From NCBI RefSeq assembly GCF_000276605.1, contig NZ_AKJX01000030.1, forward strand, positions 1 to 35,839: 35,839 nucleotides of DNA. Reading direction: 5' to 3'. The position numbers were made by a program, and so were the translations under genes. The notes under the pieces are model-generated. The model did no database searches. It worked only from the letters and a program-made list of their open reading frames with translations, and was not told the origin of the DNA. Shown here piece by piece: positions 18,497 to 27,351 of this stretch (its first letter is position 1; the number at the start of each line of letters is the position of its first letter). The stretch comes from Acidovorax sp. CF316. GTDB lineage: Bacteria; Pseudomonadota; Gammaproteobacteria; Burkholderiales; Burkholderiaceae_C.

Positions 18497-18999
18497 GCGC
18501 TGCACCGCTGCACAGGGCCTGGAAGCTGGGCGCCGACATCGACACCGACGTGCTGGCACCCGGCCACGCGATGAAGCACGGCATCGACGTGCTGGCGCGC
18601 CACTGCCTGGAATCGGTGCGGCCGGACTTCGTGGGTGGCGTGCGCCAGGGCGACGTGATCGTGGCCGGGCCCAACTTCGGCATCGGCTCCTCGCGCGAGC
18701 AGGCGGCAGCGGTGCTGGTGCGGCTCGGGATCGTGGCGGTCATCGCTCCCTCCTTCAGCGGCCTGTACTTTCGCAATGCCTTCAACCTGGGCCTGCTGCT
18801 GCTGACCTGCACGCAGGCGGGCAGGGTGGCCGAGGGCGAAACGGTGGCCCTGGACTGGCAGGCACCGGCCGTGGTCACGGCGGATGGCACGCGCCTGGCG
18901 TGCGATCCGATTCCCCCATTTCTCATGGACATGGTGCGCGCTGGCGGCTTGATGAACCAGCTGCGCGCCCGATTCGGCAAGGAGGCCTCGAATGGCTGA
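18493..18999 (+). CDS. Aconitase-family hydratase, small subunit (LeuD/DmdB-like)
   Basis: The 168-residue swivelling subunit starts in a four-base overlap with the large-subunit gene and has GADIDTDVLAPG at the N-terminus and FGIGSSREQAA, whose Ser-Arg contribute to the active site. The short loop right after APG is a substrate-specificity determinant in LeuD and homoaconitase small subunits, where it commonly begins YL. Here it reads HAMK (residues 25-28), unlike either standard enzyme. Length is also shorter than the roughly 200-residue proteobacterial LeuD. These features argue for a non-leucine, non-lysine substrate. Confidence 0.85.
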   Translation: MSAAPLHRAWKLGADIDTDVLAPGHAMKHGIDVLARHCLESVRPDFVGGVRQGDVIVAGPNFGIGSSREQAAAVLVRLGIVAVIAPSFSGLYFRNAFNLGLLLLTCTQAGRVAEGETVALDWQAPAVVTADGTRLACDPIPPFLMDMVRAGGLMNQLRARFGKEASNG

Positions 19000-20704
19000 A
19001 CAGACAGCAAGCACCACCAGCAGCATGGACCCCGTCACCCTCGCGGTGCTGCGCGGGCGGCTCGAGCAGATCGCCGACGAGATGGACGCCACGCTCTACC
19101 GCAGCGCGTTCAACCCCATCATCGCCGAGGCGCACGACGCCTGCCACGGCCTGTACGATGCCACGAGCGGCGACACCCTGGTGCAGGGCAAGTCGGGCCT
19201 GCCGGTGTTCGTGGGGGCCATGGCCTTCGCGGTGCGCGCGGCCATGCGCATCGCAGACGGGCGCGGCGGCATGGCACAGGGCGATACCTGGCTGTTCAAC
19301 GACCCCTACGAGGGTGGCACGCACGCCAACGACTTCAAGTTGGTGCGGCCGTTCTTTCGTGGCGGCAGGCTGTACTGCTTTCTCGCCTCGGCCGCGCACT
19401 GGCATGACGTGGGCGGCAACGTGCCCGGCAACTACAACCCCGCCGCCACCGAGTGCTGGCAGGAGGCGGTGCAGATACCGCCGGTGCGCATCGTGCGCGG
19501 CGGCACGCTCGACGAAGACGTGCTGGCCATCCTCAAGGCCAATACCCGCCTGCCCGACAGCCTGTGGGGCGACCTCAACGGCCAGCTTTCGGCCCTGGAC
19601 CTGGGCGAGCGCCGCCTGCACGACCTGCTCGACCAGTACGGCGACGGCGTGGTGCTGCAGGCCATGGGCGAGCTGCGCACACGCGCCGTCCGGCTCATGC
19701 GCTCGCACATCGCGGCGCTGCCCGATGGGCGCTACAGCTTCAGCGACATGCTGGACAACGACGGCGTGAAGGACGAGGCGCTGACCATCGCCCTGGACAT
19801 GGCGGTGCAGGGCGACCGGCTCACGCTCGACTTCTCGCGCACCTCGCCCCAGTGCGCCGGGCCGGTGAACATCTCGCGCGCCACGGCCATCGCGGCCTGC
19901 TATGTGGCGCTCAAGCACCTGTTTCCCGACGTGCCGGCCAATGCCGGCGTGCTCGACGCGGTGGACTTCGTGCTGCCCGACGGCCTGGTGATCAGCGCCG
20001 CGCGGCCGCGCCCGGTGGGCGGTTACACCGAGACCATCCTGCGCATGATCGACGTGATCTTCAGCGCCACGGCCCTGGCCGCGCCCGAGCGCGCCATGGC
20101 CCAGGCCTACGGCACCATCAATGCGCTCTCGATCGCCGGGCACCGCACCGATGCGGCACGCAAGGGCCAGCGCTGGGTGATGTTCAGCTTCTTCGGCGGC
20201 GGCCATGGCGGCCATTCGGATGGCGACGGCATGAGCCACGGCAATGCGCCGATCTCCACGGCGACGATTCCGCCGCTGGAAATCCTGGAGGCGGCCTACC
20301 CGGTGCGTTTCACGCAATGGGCGCTGCGCCCGGGCTCGGGCGGCGACGGCCAGCACCGCGGCGGCCTCGGGGCCATCTACGAGATCGAGTTGCTGGAGCA
20401 GGATGCCGAAGTCTTCATCTTCGGCGAGCGCGGCAAGGCCGCGCCCCAGGGCATCGCCGGGGGCGGGGAGGGCGCCCTGAACGTCTTCAGCTACGAGAAC
20501 GCAGGCGAGTGGAAGACGCCGCCCATGCGCTCCAAGATGATCGGCATCCAGCTGAAAAAGGGCGAGCGTGTGCGGCTGGAGACACCCGGTGGCGGGGGCT
20601 ACGGCCTGCCTGCGGCACGGTCAGCCGCAGCGCGTCAGAGCGATGAGGCGATGGGTTATGTGGTGGTGGACGACAGCGCAGCAGCAATGAAAGGCGCAGC
20701 ATGA
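18992..20704 (+). CDS. hyuB: Hydantoinase B/oxoprolinase-family subunit
   Basis: The 570-residue protein has the HyuB N-terminus MDPVTLAVLRGRLEQIADEM, LFNDPYEGGTHANDF, the HWHDVGG metal-site region and GGGGYG near the C-terminus. Together with HyuA-type subunits this family forms ATP-dependent enzymes that open cyclic amides (5-oxoproline, N-methylhydantoin, caprolactam) or carboxylate ketones (acetone, acetophenone). It overlaps the hydratase small-subunit gene by eight bases and the next gene by four. Which chemistry applies cannot be decided from sequence. The tail after the GGGGYG motif looks unconserved. Confidence 0.9.
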   Translation: MAEQTASTTSSMDPVTLAVLRGRLEQIADEMDATLYRSAFNPIIAEAHDACHGLYDATSGDTLVQGKSGLPVFVGAMAFAVRAAMRIADGRGGMAQGDTWLFNDPYEGGTHANDFKLVRPFFRGGRLYCFLASAAHWHDVGGNVPGNYNPAATECWQEAVQIPPVRIVRGGTLDEDVLAILKANTRLPDSLWGDLNGQLSALDLGERRLHDLLDQYGDGVVLQAMGELRTRAVRLMRSHIAALPDGRYSFSDMLDNDGVKDEALTIALDMAVQGDRLTLDFSRTSPQCAGPVNISRATAIAACYVALKHLFPDVPANAGVLDAVDFVLPDGLVISAARPRPVGGYTETILRMIDVIFSATALAAPERAMAQAYGTINALSIAGHRTDAARKGQRWVMFSFFGGGHGGHSDGDGMSHGNAPISTATIPPLEILEAAYPVRFTQWALRPGSGGDGQHRGGLGAIYEIELLEQDAEVFIFGERGKAAPQGIAGGGEGALNVFSYENAGEWKTPPMRSKMIGIQLKKGERVRLETPGGGGYGLPAARSAAARQSDEAMGYVVVDDSAAAMKGAA

Positions 20705-22743
20705 GCGGCAAGGCTTCCTTTGTGGTGGGGGTGGACGTGGGTGGCACCTTCACCGATCTGTTCGTGCTCGACGAGGCCGACGGCAGCGCCCGCATCGTCA
20801 AGGTGCCCTCGACCCGGGGCGAAGAGGCGCGCGGCTTCATGAACGGCGTGGCGCGGGTGGCGGATTCGGCCGCGGCCATCGCCACCATCGTGCATGGCAC
20901 CACCGTGGGCACCAATGCGCTGCTGGAGCGCAAGGTGGCGCGCACCGGCATCATCACCACGCGCGGCTTTCGCGACGTTCTGGAGATGCGCCGGCGCGAC
21001 CGGCCCCAGACCTGGGGCCTGCGCGGCAGCTTCGAGCCCATCGTGCCGCGCCACCTGCGCCTGGAGGTGGACGAGCGCGTGCTGGCCGACGGCACGCTGC
21101 ATACCCCGGTGGACCTGGCCCAGGTGAAAGCCCAGGCCCAGGCATTGCTCGATGCGGGCTGCGAGGCCGTCTGCGTGTTTTTCATCAACACCTATGCCAA
21201 CCCGGCCAACGAACAGGCGGCCGTGACCGCCGTGCGCGCCCTCTGGCCCAACGCCCATGTGACGGCGGCCAGCGAGGTGCTGCCCGAGATCCGCGAGTTC
21301 GAGCGCTGCTCCACCGCCACGCTCAATGCGGCCCTGCAGCCCGTGGTGGGGAGCTACCTGGAGCGGCTGGAGGGCGACCTGCGCGGCCAGGGCTTTGCGG
21401 GCGAACTGCTCATCGTGCAGAGCAACGGCGGCGTGATGTCGCGCCAGACGGCCTGCGACGTGCCGGTGCGCACGGCGCTGTCGGGCCCGGCGGCGGGCGT
21501 CATCGCCTGCGCGGCCATCGCGCGGGCGGCGGGCTTTCCCGATGCGATCACGGGCGACATGGGGGGCACCTCGTTCGACGTGTCCCTGGTCGCGGGCGGC
21601 GAGGCAGCCCTGGCCGCGCAGACCGCCATCGAGTTCGGCATGGTGGTGCGCTCGCCCATGATCCAGATCGAGACCATCGGCGCGGGCGGCGGCTCCATCG
21701 CCTCGGTGGACGCCGGCGGCATGCTGCAGGTCGGCCCCGAGTCGGCCGGCAGCGTGCCCGGCCCCGCCTGCTACGGGCGCGGCAACACCCGGCCCACGGT
21801 GACCGATGCCAATGTGCTGCTGGGCCGCATTGCGGCCGACCGGCCGCTGGGCGGCGGCCTGCTGGCCGCCATGGACGCGGCCAGGTCGCGCGACGCCATC
21901 GAGACCCATGTGGCACTGCCGCTGGGGCTGGACGTGACGGCCGCGGCCGAGGCCATCCTCACCGTGGCCAATGCCAAGATGGCCGGCGCCGTGCGCGTGG
22001 TCTCCATCGAGCGCGGGCACGACCCGCGCCAGTTCGCCTACATGCCCTTCGGCGGCGGCGGTGCGCTGCACGTGTGCGCCATGATGCGCGAGGTGGGCGT
22101 GGGCACGGGCATCGTGCCGCGCTACCCGGGCGTCACCTCCGCCCTGGGCTGCGTGATGGCGGACATGCGCCACGATGCGGTGCAGACCCTGAACAAGCCC
22201 CTGGCCGAGCTCGACGTGGCCGACCTGCGCCAGCGTGTGCAGACCCTGTCCGAAGCCTGCCAGCAGCGCCTGGATTCGGCCGGCGTGCAGTTCGTGCAGG
22301 TGCAGCAGATCATTGCGCTGGACATGCTCTATGCCGGGCAGACGCACACCGTGCAGGTCCCTGTTGCCTCCGATGCGCTCGACCGCGAAGGTATCCAGGC
22401 CGCGTTCGAGGCCGCCTACCGCGCCGCCTTCGGCCGGGTGCTGGCCGGCATTGCGGTGCGGGTGATGAACCTGCGCTACGCCCGTGTGGGCGTGCGCCCC
22501 AAGTTCGACCTCACGGTGCTGGCGCCGCAGTCGACCACGCTCCAGCCCTCCCTGGGTGTGCAGCGCGTGTTCCATGCCGGCCAGTGGTGGGATGCGGCAC
22601 GCCACGCCCGGCTGGACCTGCCCGTGGGCACGCGCATCGACGGCCCGGCCATTCTGGAGCAGCCCGACACCACGGTGTGGCTGGAGCCGGGCTTTTACGC
22701 CACCGTGGATACGCTGGGCAATCTGCTGGTGCGTACCGCATGA
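20701..22743 (+). CDS. hyuA: Hydantoinase A/oxoprolinase-family ATP-binding subunit
   Basis: The 680-residue protein shows the ATP-grip of the acetate kinase/actin-like fold: VGVDVGGTFTDLFVLDEADG at the N-terminus, VHGTTVGTNALLERK, GDMGGTSFDVSLV and the Gly-rich GAGGGSIASVDAGG, followed by PGPACYGRG. The HyuA subunit phosphorylates the substrate carbonyl so that the B subunit can complete ring opening or carboxylation. Order B then A, with a four-base overlap, guarantees stoichiometric synthesis. No third small subunit of the acetone carboxylase type is encoded nearby, which favours a hydantoinase, lactamase or oxoprolinase role. Confidence 0.92.
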   Translation: MSGKASFVVGVDVGGTFTDLFVLDEADGSARIVKVPSTRGEEARGFMNGVARVADSAAAIATIVHGTTVGTNALLERKVARTGIITTRGFRDVLEMRRRDRPQTWGLRGSFEPIVPRHLRLEVDERVLADGTLHTPVDLAQVKAQAQALLDAGCEAVCVFFINTYANPANEQAAVTAVRALWPNAHVTAASEVLPEIREFERCSTATLNAALQPVVGSYLERLEGDLRGQGFAGELLIVQSNGGVMSRQTACDVPVRTALSGPAAGVIACAAIARAAGFPDAITGDMGGTSFDVSLVAGGEAALAAQTAIEFGMVVRSPMIQIETIGAGGGSIASVDAGGMLQVGPESAGSVPGPACYGRGNTRPTVTDANVLLGRIAADRPLGGGLLAAMDAARSRDAIETHVALPLGLDVTAAAEAILTVANAKMAGAVRVVSIERGHDPRQFAYMPFGGGGALHVCAMMREVGVGTGIVPRYPGVTSALGCVMADMRHDAVQTLNKPLAELDVADLRQRVQTLSEACQQRLDSAGVQFVQVQQIIALDMLYAGQTHTVQVPVASDALDREGIQAAFEAAYRAAFGRVLAGIAVRVMNLRYARVGVRPKFDLTVLAPQSTTLQPSLGVQRVFHAGQWWDAARHARLDLPVGTRIDGPAILEQPDTTVWLEPGFYATVDTLGNLLVRTA

Positions 22744-23369
22744 CCGCCGCCGCAGCCCCCTTGCACACCCGGCGCGTGGCGCTGGTCGTGATCGACCTGC
22801 AGAACGACTTTCTCGCGCCCGACGGTGCATATGCACGCGGCGGCGCGGTAAGCCCGGCCGCTCTGGCGCTGCCGCCACGGGTGGCCGAGGTGGCCAAGGC
22901 GGTCAAGGCGGGCAGTGGGCTGGTGGCGGGCAGCCAGTTCACCCTGTGGTCCGATGCCCAGGGCGAACCCATGGTTTCGCCCCACCTCAAGACCTTGCGG
23001 CCTTTCCTGCGGCGCGGCGACTTCGCGCCCGGCAGCCGGGGCCAGGCCCATGTGCCCGAGATCGCCACCTGGGTGGACCTCTCGGTGTGCAAGGTGGCCT
23101 ATTCGGCCTTCTTCAACACCCAGCTCGACTGGGTGCTGCGCCGCGCGGGCATCGACACCGTGGCCGTGTGCGGCATCGTCACCAACGGCGGCGTGGCCAG
23201 CACCGTGCGTGACGCCCATATGCGCGACTACCGCACCCTGGTGCTGTCGGACGGCTGTGCCGCCTTCCGCCAGGAGGTGCACGACACGGCGCTGGCCGAC
23301 CTGGGCACCGTGGCCCAGGTGCTGACCTGCGCCGACTTCACCGCGGCACTGGCGGCCGGCACGCCATGA
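22740..23369 (+). CDS. Isochorismatase-fold hydrolase lacking the usual nucleophilic cysteine
   Basis: The start at 22740 overlaps the hyuA stop (ATGA) and gives a 209-residue protein. The fold motifs are clear: VVIDLQNDF with D19, and VCKVAYSAF with K118. In nicotinamidase- and carbamoylsarcosine-type amidases the third catalytic residue is a cysteine in the segment TxxCV. Here that segment reads GIVTNGGVAST, so glycine 151 stands in its place, as in true isochorismatases, which cleave vinyl ethers without a thiol nucleophile. C144 lies nearby but is not at the aligned position. It may therefore not be an amidase, although carbamoyl or half-amide hydrolysis would suit the operon. Function unresolved. 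Confidence 0.85.
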   Translation: MTAAAAPLHTRRVALVVIDLQNDFLAPDGAYARGGAVSPAALALPPRVAEVAKAVKAGSGLVAGSQFTLWSDAQGEPMVSPHLKTLRPFLRRGDFAPGSRGQAHVPEIATWVDLSVCKVAYSAFFNTQLDWVLRRAGIDTVAVCGIVTNGGVASTVRDAHMRDYRTLVLSDGCAAFRQEVHDTALADLGTVAQVLTCADFTAALAAGTP

Positions 23370-24772
23370 CGCCCACGCTGCCCACCATCCGCCGGGCCGA
23401 CCGCATGCCCGCGGCCACGCGGGACAACCATGTGCCCGTGGCCATCGTGGGCGGCGGTGCCTGTGGCCTGACGGCCGCGCTGATGCTGCATGACCTGGGC
23501 GTGGATTGCGCGGTGCTGGAGCGCGATGCCACGCCCACGGGCTCCTCGGCCCTGTCCTCGGGCTTCATCCCGGCACCGGCCACGCAGGTGCAGAAGGACC
23601 TGGGCATAGCCGACAGCCCCGAGCGCTTCGCCGCTGACATCGGCGCCAAGGCCAAGGGCAGGGCGGCGCCGCAACTGGTGCAGGCTTACGCCCGCGCCAT
23701 CGGCCCCGCACTCGATGCACTGCAGCAGCGCCATGGCCTGGAGTGGCAGGTGCTCGACGGCTTTCTCTACCCCGGCCACAGCGTGCGCCGCATGCATGCC
23801 GTGCCCGAGAAGACCGGGGTGGGCCTGATGGGCCGCCTGGCCAACGCCGCCGCGGCGGCGGACATTCCCCTCGTGACCGATGCCGTCGTGCGCGAGCTGT
23901 GGGCCGACGAGACCGGCCTGGTGATCGGCGTCGGCTACGAGCGGCCGGACGGCACGCTGGAGCACCTGTCCTGCGACGCGGCCATCCTGGCCTGCAACGG
24001 CTTTGGTGGCAATGCCGCCATGGTGCGCGAGCTGCTGCCCGAGATGCGCGACGCCCTGTTCGCCGGCCATGCCGGCAACGACGGCAGTGCCATTGCCTGG
24101 GGCCATGCGCTGGGTGCGCGCCTGGCCGACCTGGGCGGCTACCAGGGCCATGGCTCCTGGGCCATCCCCCAGGGCGCGCTGATCTCCTGGGCGTTGATGA
24201 TGGAGGGCGGTATCCAGGTCAACGCCCTGGGCCGGCGCTTCCACGACGAGACGCAGGGCTATTCCGAAGCCTCGGTGCATGTGCTGGCCCAGCCGGGCGG
24301 GGTGGCCTGGAACGTCTTCGACGCGCCCATCCTCGCGCTGGCGCGCGGCTTTCCGGATTTCGTGGATGCCGAGGCGGCGGGTGCCGTCAAGCATTGCGGC
24401 AGCGTGCAGGCCCTGGCCGCCGTGATCGGCTGCGAGGAAGCGGCACTTTCGGCCACGCTGGCAGGGCAGGGCCCGTACCCGCGCGCGGCGGCGCGGCCCT
24501 TGCAGGCACCGTTCTGCGCCGTCAAGGTCACGGGTGCCTTGTTCCATACCCAGGGCGGGCTCGACATCGATGCGCAATGCCGGGTGCTCGACACGGTGGG
24601 CCGGCCATTTCCCAACCTGCTGGCGGCCGGCGGTGCGGCGCGCGGCGTTTCGGGCGATGCCGTCTGGGGTTATCTCTCGGGCAACGGCCTCTTGAGCGCC
24701 GTGGCCGGCGGCTACCTGGCGGCCCACACCGCCGCCCATCTGCTCCATCCCTCCACGGGCAACACCCCATGA
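23366..24772 (+). CDS. FAD-dependent oxidoreductase, fumarate reductase/KstD flavoprotein family
   Basis: The 468-residue protein has the dinucleotide-binding motif VAIVGGGACGLTAALMLHDLG (about residues 28-48), an acidic ribose-binding residue in VLER, and the C-terminal FAD motif NLLAAGGAARGVSG...YLSGNGLLSAV. Family members are soluble fumarate/urocanate reductases, aspartate oxidases and 3-ketosteroid dehydrogenases, which add or remove a hydrogen pair across a C-C bond next to a carbonyl. No signal peptide or heme motif is present. It overlaps both neighbours by four bases. In this operon it could create the C=C bond that the aconitase-like enzyme then hydrates, an inference from gene order only. 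Confidence 0.88.
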   Translation: MTPTLPTIRRADRMPAATRDNHVPVAIVGGGACGLTAALMLHDLGVDCAVLERDATPTGSSALSSGFIPAPATQVQKDLGIADSPERFAADIGAKAKGRAAPQLVQAYARAIGPALDALQQRHGLEWQVLDGFLYPGHSVRRMHAVPEKTGVGLMGRLANAAAAADIPLVTDAVVRELWADETGLVIGVGYERPDGTLEHLSCDAAILACNGFGGNAAMVRELLPEMRDALFAGHAGNDGSAIAWGHALGARLADLGGYQGHGSWAIPQGALISWALMMEGGIQVNALGRRFHDETQGYSEASVHVLAQPGGVAWNVFDAPILALARGFPDFVDAEAAGAVKHCGSVQALAAVIGCEEAALSATLAGQGPYPRAAARPLQAPFCAVKVTGALFHTQGGLDIDAQCRVLDTVGRPFPNLLAAGGAARGVSGDAVWGYLSGNGLLSAVAGGYLAAHTAAHLLHPSTGNTP

Positions 24773-25632
24773 ATGGCATTTCCTTGCACCAACGGCTGCA
24801 GCAGCCGCAGATCCTCCTGGTCCCCGGCGTCTATGACGCGCTGAGCGCCCTGGTGGCCGAGCAGGCCGGCTTCGAGGCGCTGTACCTCTCGGGGGCCTCC
24901 ATCGCCTACACCCTGCTGGGCCGCTCCGACGTGGGCCTGACCACCTACACCGAGGTGGAAGACACGCTGGCGCGCATCACCGAGCGCGTGCGCACGCCCG
25001 TCATCGTCGATGCCGACACGGGTTTCGGCAACGCACTCAACATGCAGCGCACGGTGCGCGGCTTCGAGCGCGCCGGCGCTGCCATGGTGCAAGTGGAGGA
25101 CCAGGGCTTTCCCAAGCGCTGCGGCCACCTGGACGGCAAGACTGTGGTGCCTGCCGCCGAGATGTGCGGCAAGCTGCGCGCGGCGCTCGATGCCCGGCGC
25201 GACGCCGGCACCCTCATCCTGGCGCGCACGGATGCACTGGCCGTGGAAGGCATCGAGGCTGCGTTCGACCGCGCCGAGCGTTATCTGGAATGCGGCGTGG
25301 ATGCACTGTTCATCGAGGCCCTGCGCACGCCAGAGCAGATGGATGCCGCCTGCCAACGCTTCGCCCACCGCATCCCCTTGCTGGCCAACATGGTCGAGGG
25401 CGGCAAGACCCCCGTGCAGAGCGCGCAGGAGCTGGGCCAGCGCGGTTTTCGCATCGCCATCTTTCCGGGCGGTACCGCCCGGGCCGTGGCCCACACCCTG
25501 CAGGGCTACTACGCCAGCCTGCATGCGCACCAGACCACTGCGCCGTTCAAGGAGCGGATGCTGGACTTCGACGGCCTGAACGCGTTGATCGGGACACCTG
25601 AGCTGATGGAGCTGGGGCGCAGGTACGAATAG
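24769..25632 (+). CDS. Isocitrate lyase/PEP mutase-family carbon-carbon lyase (2,3-dimethylmalate lyase-like)
   Basis: The 287-residue single-domain TIM-barrel protein starts in an ATGA overlap with the flavoprotein gene. The metal site VDADTGFGN (D81, D83), VEDQ (E110) and the active-site loop KRCGH with catalytic C118 are all present, so it should be a lyase rather than one of the cysteine-less oxaloacetate decarboxylases. The segment after the loop, LDGKTVV, is closer to the dimethylmalate lyase and PEP mutase branch than to 2-methylisocitrate lyase (RPNKE). Such enzymes cleave a substituted malate to pyruvate and a carboxylic acid. As the last operon gene it fits a terminal cleavage step. 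Confidence 0.88.
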   Translation: MNGISLHQRLQQPQILLVPGVYDALSALVAEQAGFEALYLSGASIAYTLLGRSDVGLTTYTEVEDTLARITERVRTPVIVDADTGFGNALNMQRTVRGFERAGAAMVQVEDQGFPKRCGHLDGKTVVPAAEMCGKLRAALDARRDAGTLILARTDALAVEGIEAAFDRAERYLECGVDALFIEALRTPEQMDAACQRFAHRIPLLANMVEGGKTPVQSAQELGQRGFRIAIFPGGTARAVAHTLQGYYASLHAHQTTAPFKERMLDFDGLNALIGTPELMELGRRYE

Positions 25633-25840
25633 CCGCTGAGATCGATCGGTAGACACGGCCTGACGACCCCCCAAAGGGGTGGGGGGCGACCATCGCCGCC
25701 CACCGTGCACTTCGCTGCTGAATTCGCCCTGCATAATTGGCGGGTTTGGCAGTTCATCGGGCCAGGTCACCCCCCCGTCTCACCGCGTCGAGCGGCTCAC
25801 ATCTCTAAGCCCCCGGCCTTGCCGGAGATGGCCTGTAAAT
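25633..25840. other. Intergenic region after the catabolic operon
   Basis: A C/G-rich inverted repeat (CCCCCC at 25669-25674 against GGGGGG at about 25681-25686, with smaller inner pairing) may end the operon transcript, but no T-run follows. A CATAAT -10-like sequence occurs at 25732-25737 with no good -35 partner. I see nothing else convincing. GC content begins to fall after the repeat. Confidence 0.4.
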
Positions 25841-27340
25841 ATGGTTTTCAGTTCGTGGCAGTTCATTCTGGTCTACCTGCCGATCGTGGTGCTCGTCTAT
25901 TTCTTGATGAATCACCGGCATTGGATCACTGCTGGAAAGGCCTGGCTCGTCATAGCCAGCCTGTTTTTCTACTCGTACTGGAACATCAAGTACCTGCCGC
26001 TGATTCTGGCCTCCATTTTCTTGAACTTCCTGGTTGGCTCACGGCTGGCGAGGTCGTATTCTGCGTCCCCCGGCGATACGCGAAAATCGAACCGGGGATT
26101 CAGCAGAAAAACCATTCTTGCCGCCGGTATTGCCGCCAATCTGGTGGTGCTGGGGTACTACAAGTACACCGATTTCCTGATTGACAACGTCAACACCATT
26201 TTCGGTACGGCGCATGCCCTTCCCCACATCGTGCTGCCACTGGGGATCAGCTTTTTCACATTCACGCAAATCGTGTATCTGGTGGATAGCTACCGTGGGG
26301 AGACCGCAAAATATGGAATACTGAACTACTCGCTGTTCGTGACGTTTTTCCCGCACCTGATTGCGGGACCGATCGTTCATCACCAGCAAATCATGCCCCA
26401 GTTCGCCTCGCGCTGGACTTTGATGCTGAGAAAGTCGAACATTCTCAAGGGGCTGTTCATTTTTGCCATCGGCCTGTTCAAGAAAGTGGTCATTGCAGAC
26501 AACTTTGCGGGCTGGGCGGACGCCGGGTTCGACGGAGGCCAGGATCTCGGGTTTTTCGCAGCATGGGCCACCAGCCTGGCATACACCTTTCAGCTGTATT
26601 TCGACTTCAGCGGATACTGCGACATGGCCATAGGCGCCTCGTTGCTGTTCAATATTTCATTGCCCATCAATTTCAACTCGCCCTATAAATCACTGAGCAT
26701 CCAGGATTTCTGGCGACGCTGGCACATCACTCTCAGCAGTTTTTTGCGGGACTATCTTTACATTCCGATGGGTGGTAACCGAGGGGCGGAATACCAGACG
26801 TACATCAATATTTTCATCACATTCGTGCTGGGTGGCCTTTGGCACGGTGCGACATGGATGTTTGTCATATGGGGCGCCCTGCATGGAGGGGCACTCGGAG
26901 TTCACCGATTGTGGAAGAAGTGGGGGCGCCCAATGCCAACAGCCTTGGCATGGCTGTTGACTTTTGTGTTCGTGAATATCACGTGGGTTTTCTTCCGTGC
27001 AAAAACAATGGAAGATGCGGAGCGCGTGTTGCAGGGGATGGTTGATTTTCGCTCGATCCTGGGAGAGTCCATTGCCTCGGCATCCACATCCGACTTTGCG
27101 TGGGCTGGCTGGTTTTCCGATGTCTTGCTGCAATACCTTCCTGCAGGGCTGGTTGGGCAATTGCCTGTATACATCGCCATTGTCTTTGCCTTTGCCATCA
27201 TTCGCCAGAAAAATTCAATGGAGATAGCCAGCGGACCCTTGGGCAATGCCAAGCTTGCTTGCGGTGGACTTCTTTTCTCCATCGCGATTTACGCCATGCT
27301 GGCAACCACAAGCTCGGTGTTCCTGTACTTCAATTTCTAA
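25841..27340 (+). CDS. MBOAT-family membrane O-acyltransferase (AlgI-like)
   Basis: Starting at the ATG at 25841 gives a 499-residue polytopic membrane protein opening with FSSWQFILVYLPIVVLVYF; the open frame further upstream is not protein-like. It has the MBOAT signatures DFWRRWHITLSSFLRDYLYIP (H295) and LGGLWHGATWMF with the catalytic H335. AlgI-type proteins pass acetyl groups across the inner membrane for O-acetylation of exopolysaccharide or cell wall glycans by an SGNH partner, and such a partner follows directly. GC content is clearly lower than in the flanking operons (a sampled 60-base stretch is 50 percent), with A/T-ending codons, suggesting horizontal acquisition. The polysaccharide acceptor is not encoded nearby. 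Confidence 0.92.
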   Translation: MVFSSWQFILVYLPIVVLVYFLMNHRHWITAGKAWLVIASLFFYSYWNIKYLPLILASIFLNFLVGSRLARSYSASPGDTRKSNRGFSRKTILAAGIAANLVVLGYYKYTDFLIDNVNTIFGTAHALPHIVLPLGISFFTFTQIVYLVDSYRGETAKYGILNYSLFVTFFPHLIAGPIVHHQQIMPQFASRWTLMLRKSNILKGLFIFAIGLFKKVVIADNFAGWADAGFDGGQDLGFFAAWATSLAYTFQLYFDFSGYCDMAIGASLLFNISLPINFNSPYKSLSIQDFWRRWHITLSSFLRDYLYIPMGGNRGAEYQTYINIFITFVLGGLWHGATWMFVIWGALHGGALGVHRLWKKWGRPMPTALAWLLTFVFVNITWVFFRAKTMEDAERVLQGMVDFRSILGESIASASTSDFAWAGWFSDVLLQYLPAGLVGQLPVYIAIVFAFAIIRQKNSMEIASGPLGNAKLACGGLLFSIAIYAMLATTSSVFLYFNF

Positions 27341-27351
27341 TAATAATCACG

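Noticed and set aside
17219..18999. Plain leucine-biosynthesis leuCD
   Set aside because: No leuA/leuB neighbours, short subunits, and a HAMK loop instead of the usual YL-type loop; the setting is a catabolic operon.
20656..22878. Minus-strand open frame of 740 codons opposite hyuA
   Set aside because: Antisense shadow of a strongly conserved gene; no family motifs.
25669..25686. C6/G6 repeat as a definite intrinsic terminator of the catabolic operon
   Set aside because: Stem-forming but lacks a T-run and has alternative pairings, so it is only mentioned as a possible end.
25679..25840. N-terminal extension of the MBOAT protein from 25679
   Set aside because: The 54 extra residues are Pro/Ser/Arg-rich and unlike the family, whose conserved N-terminal membrane helix begins right after the ATG at 25841.
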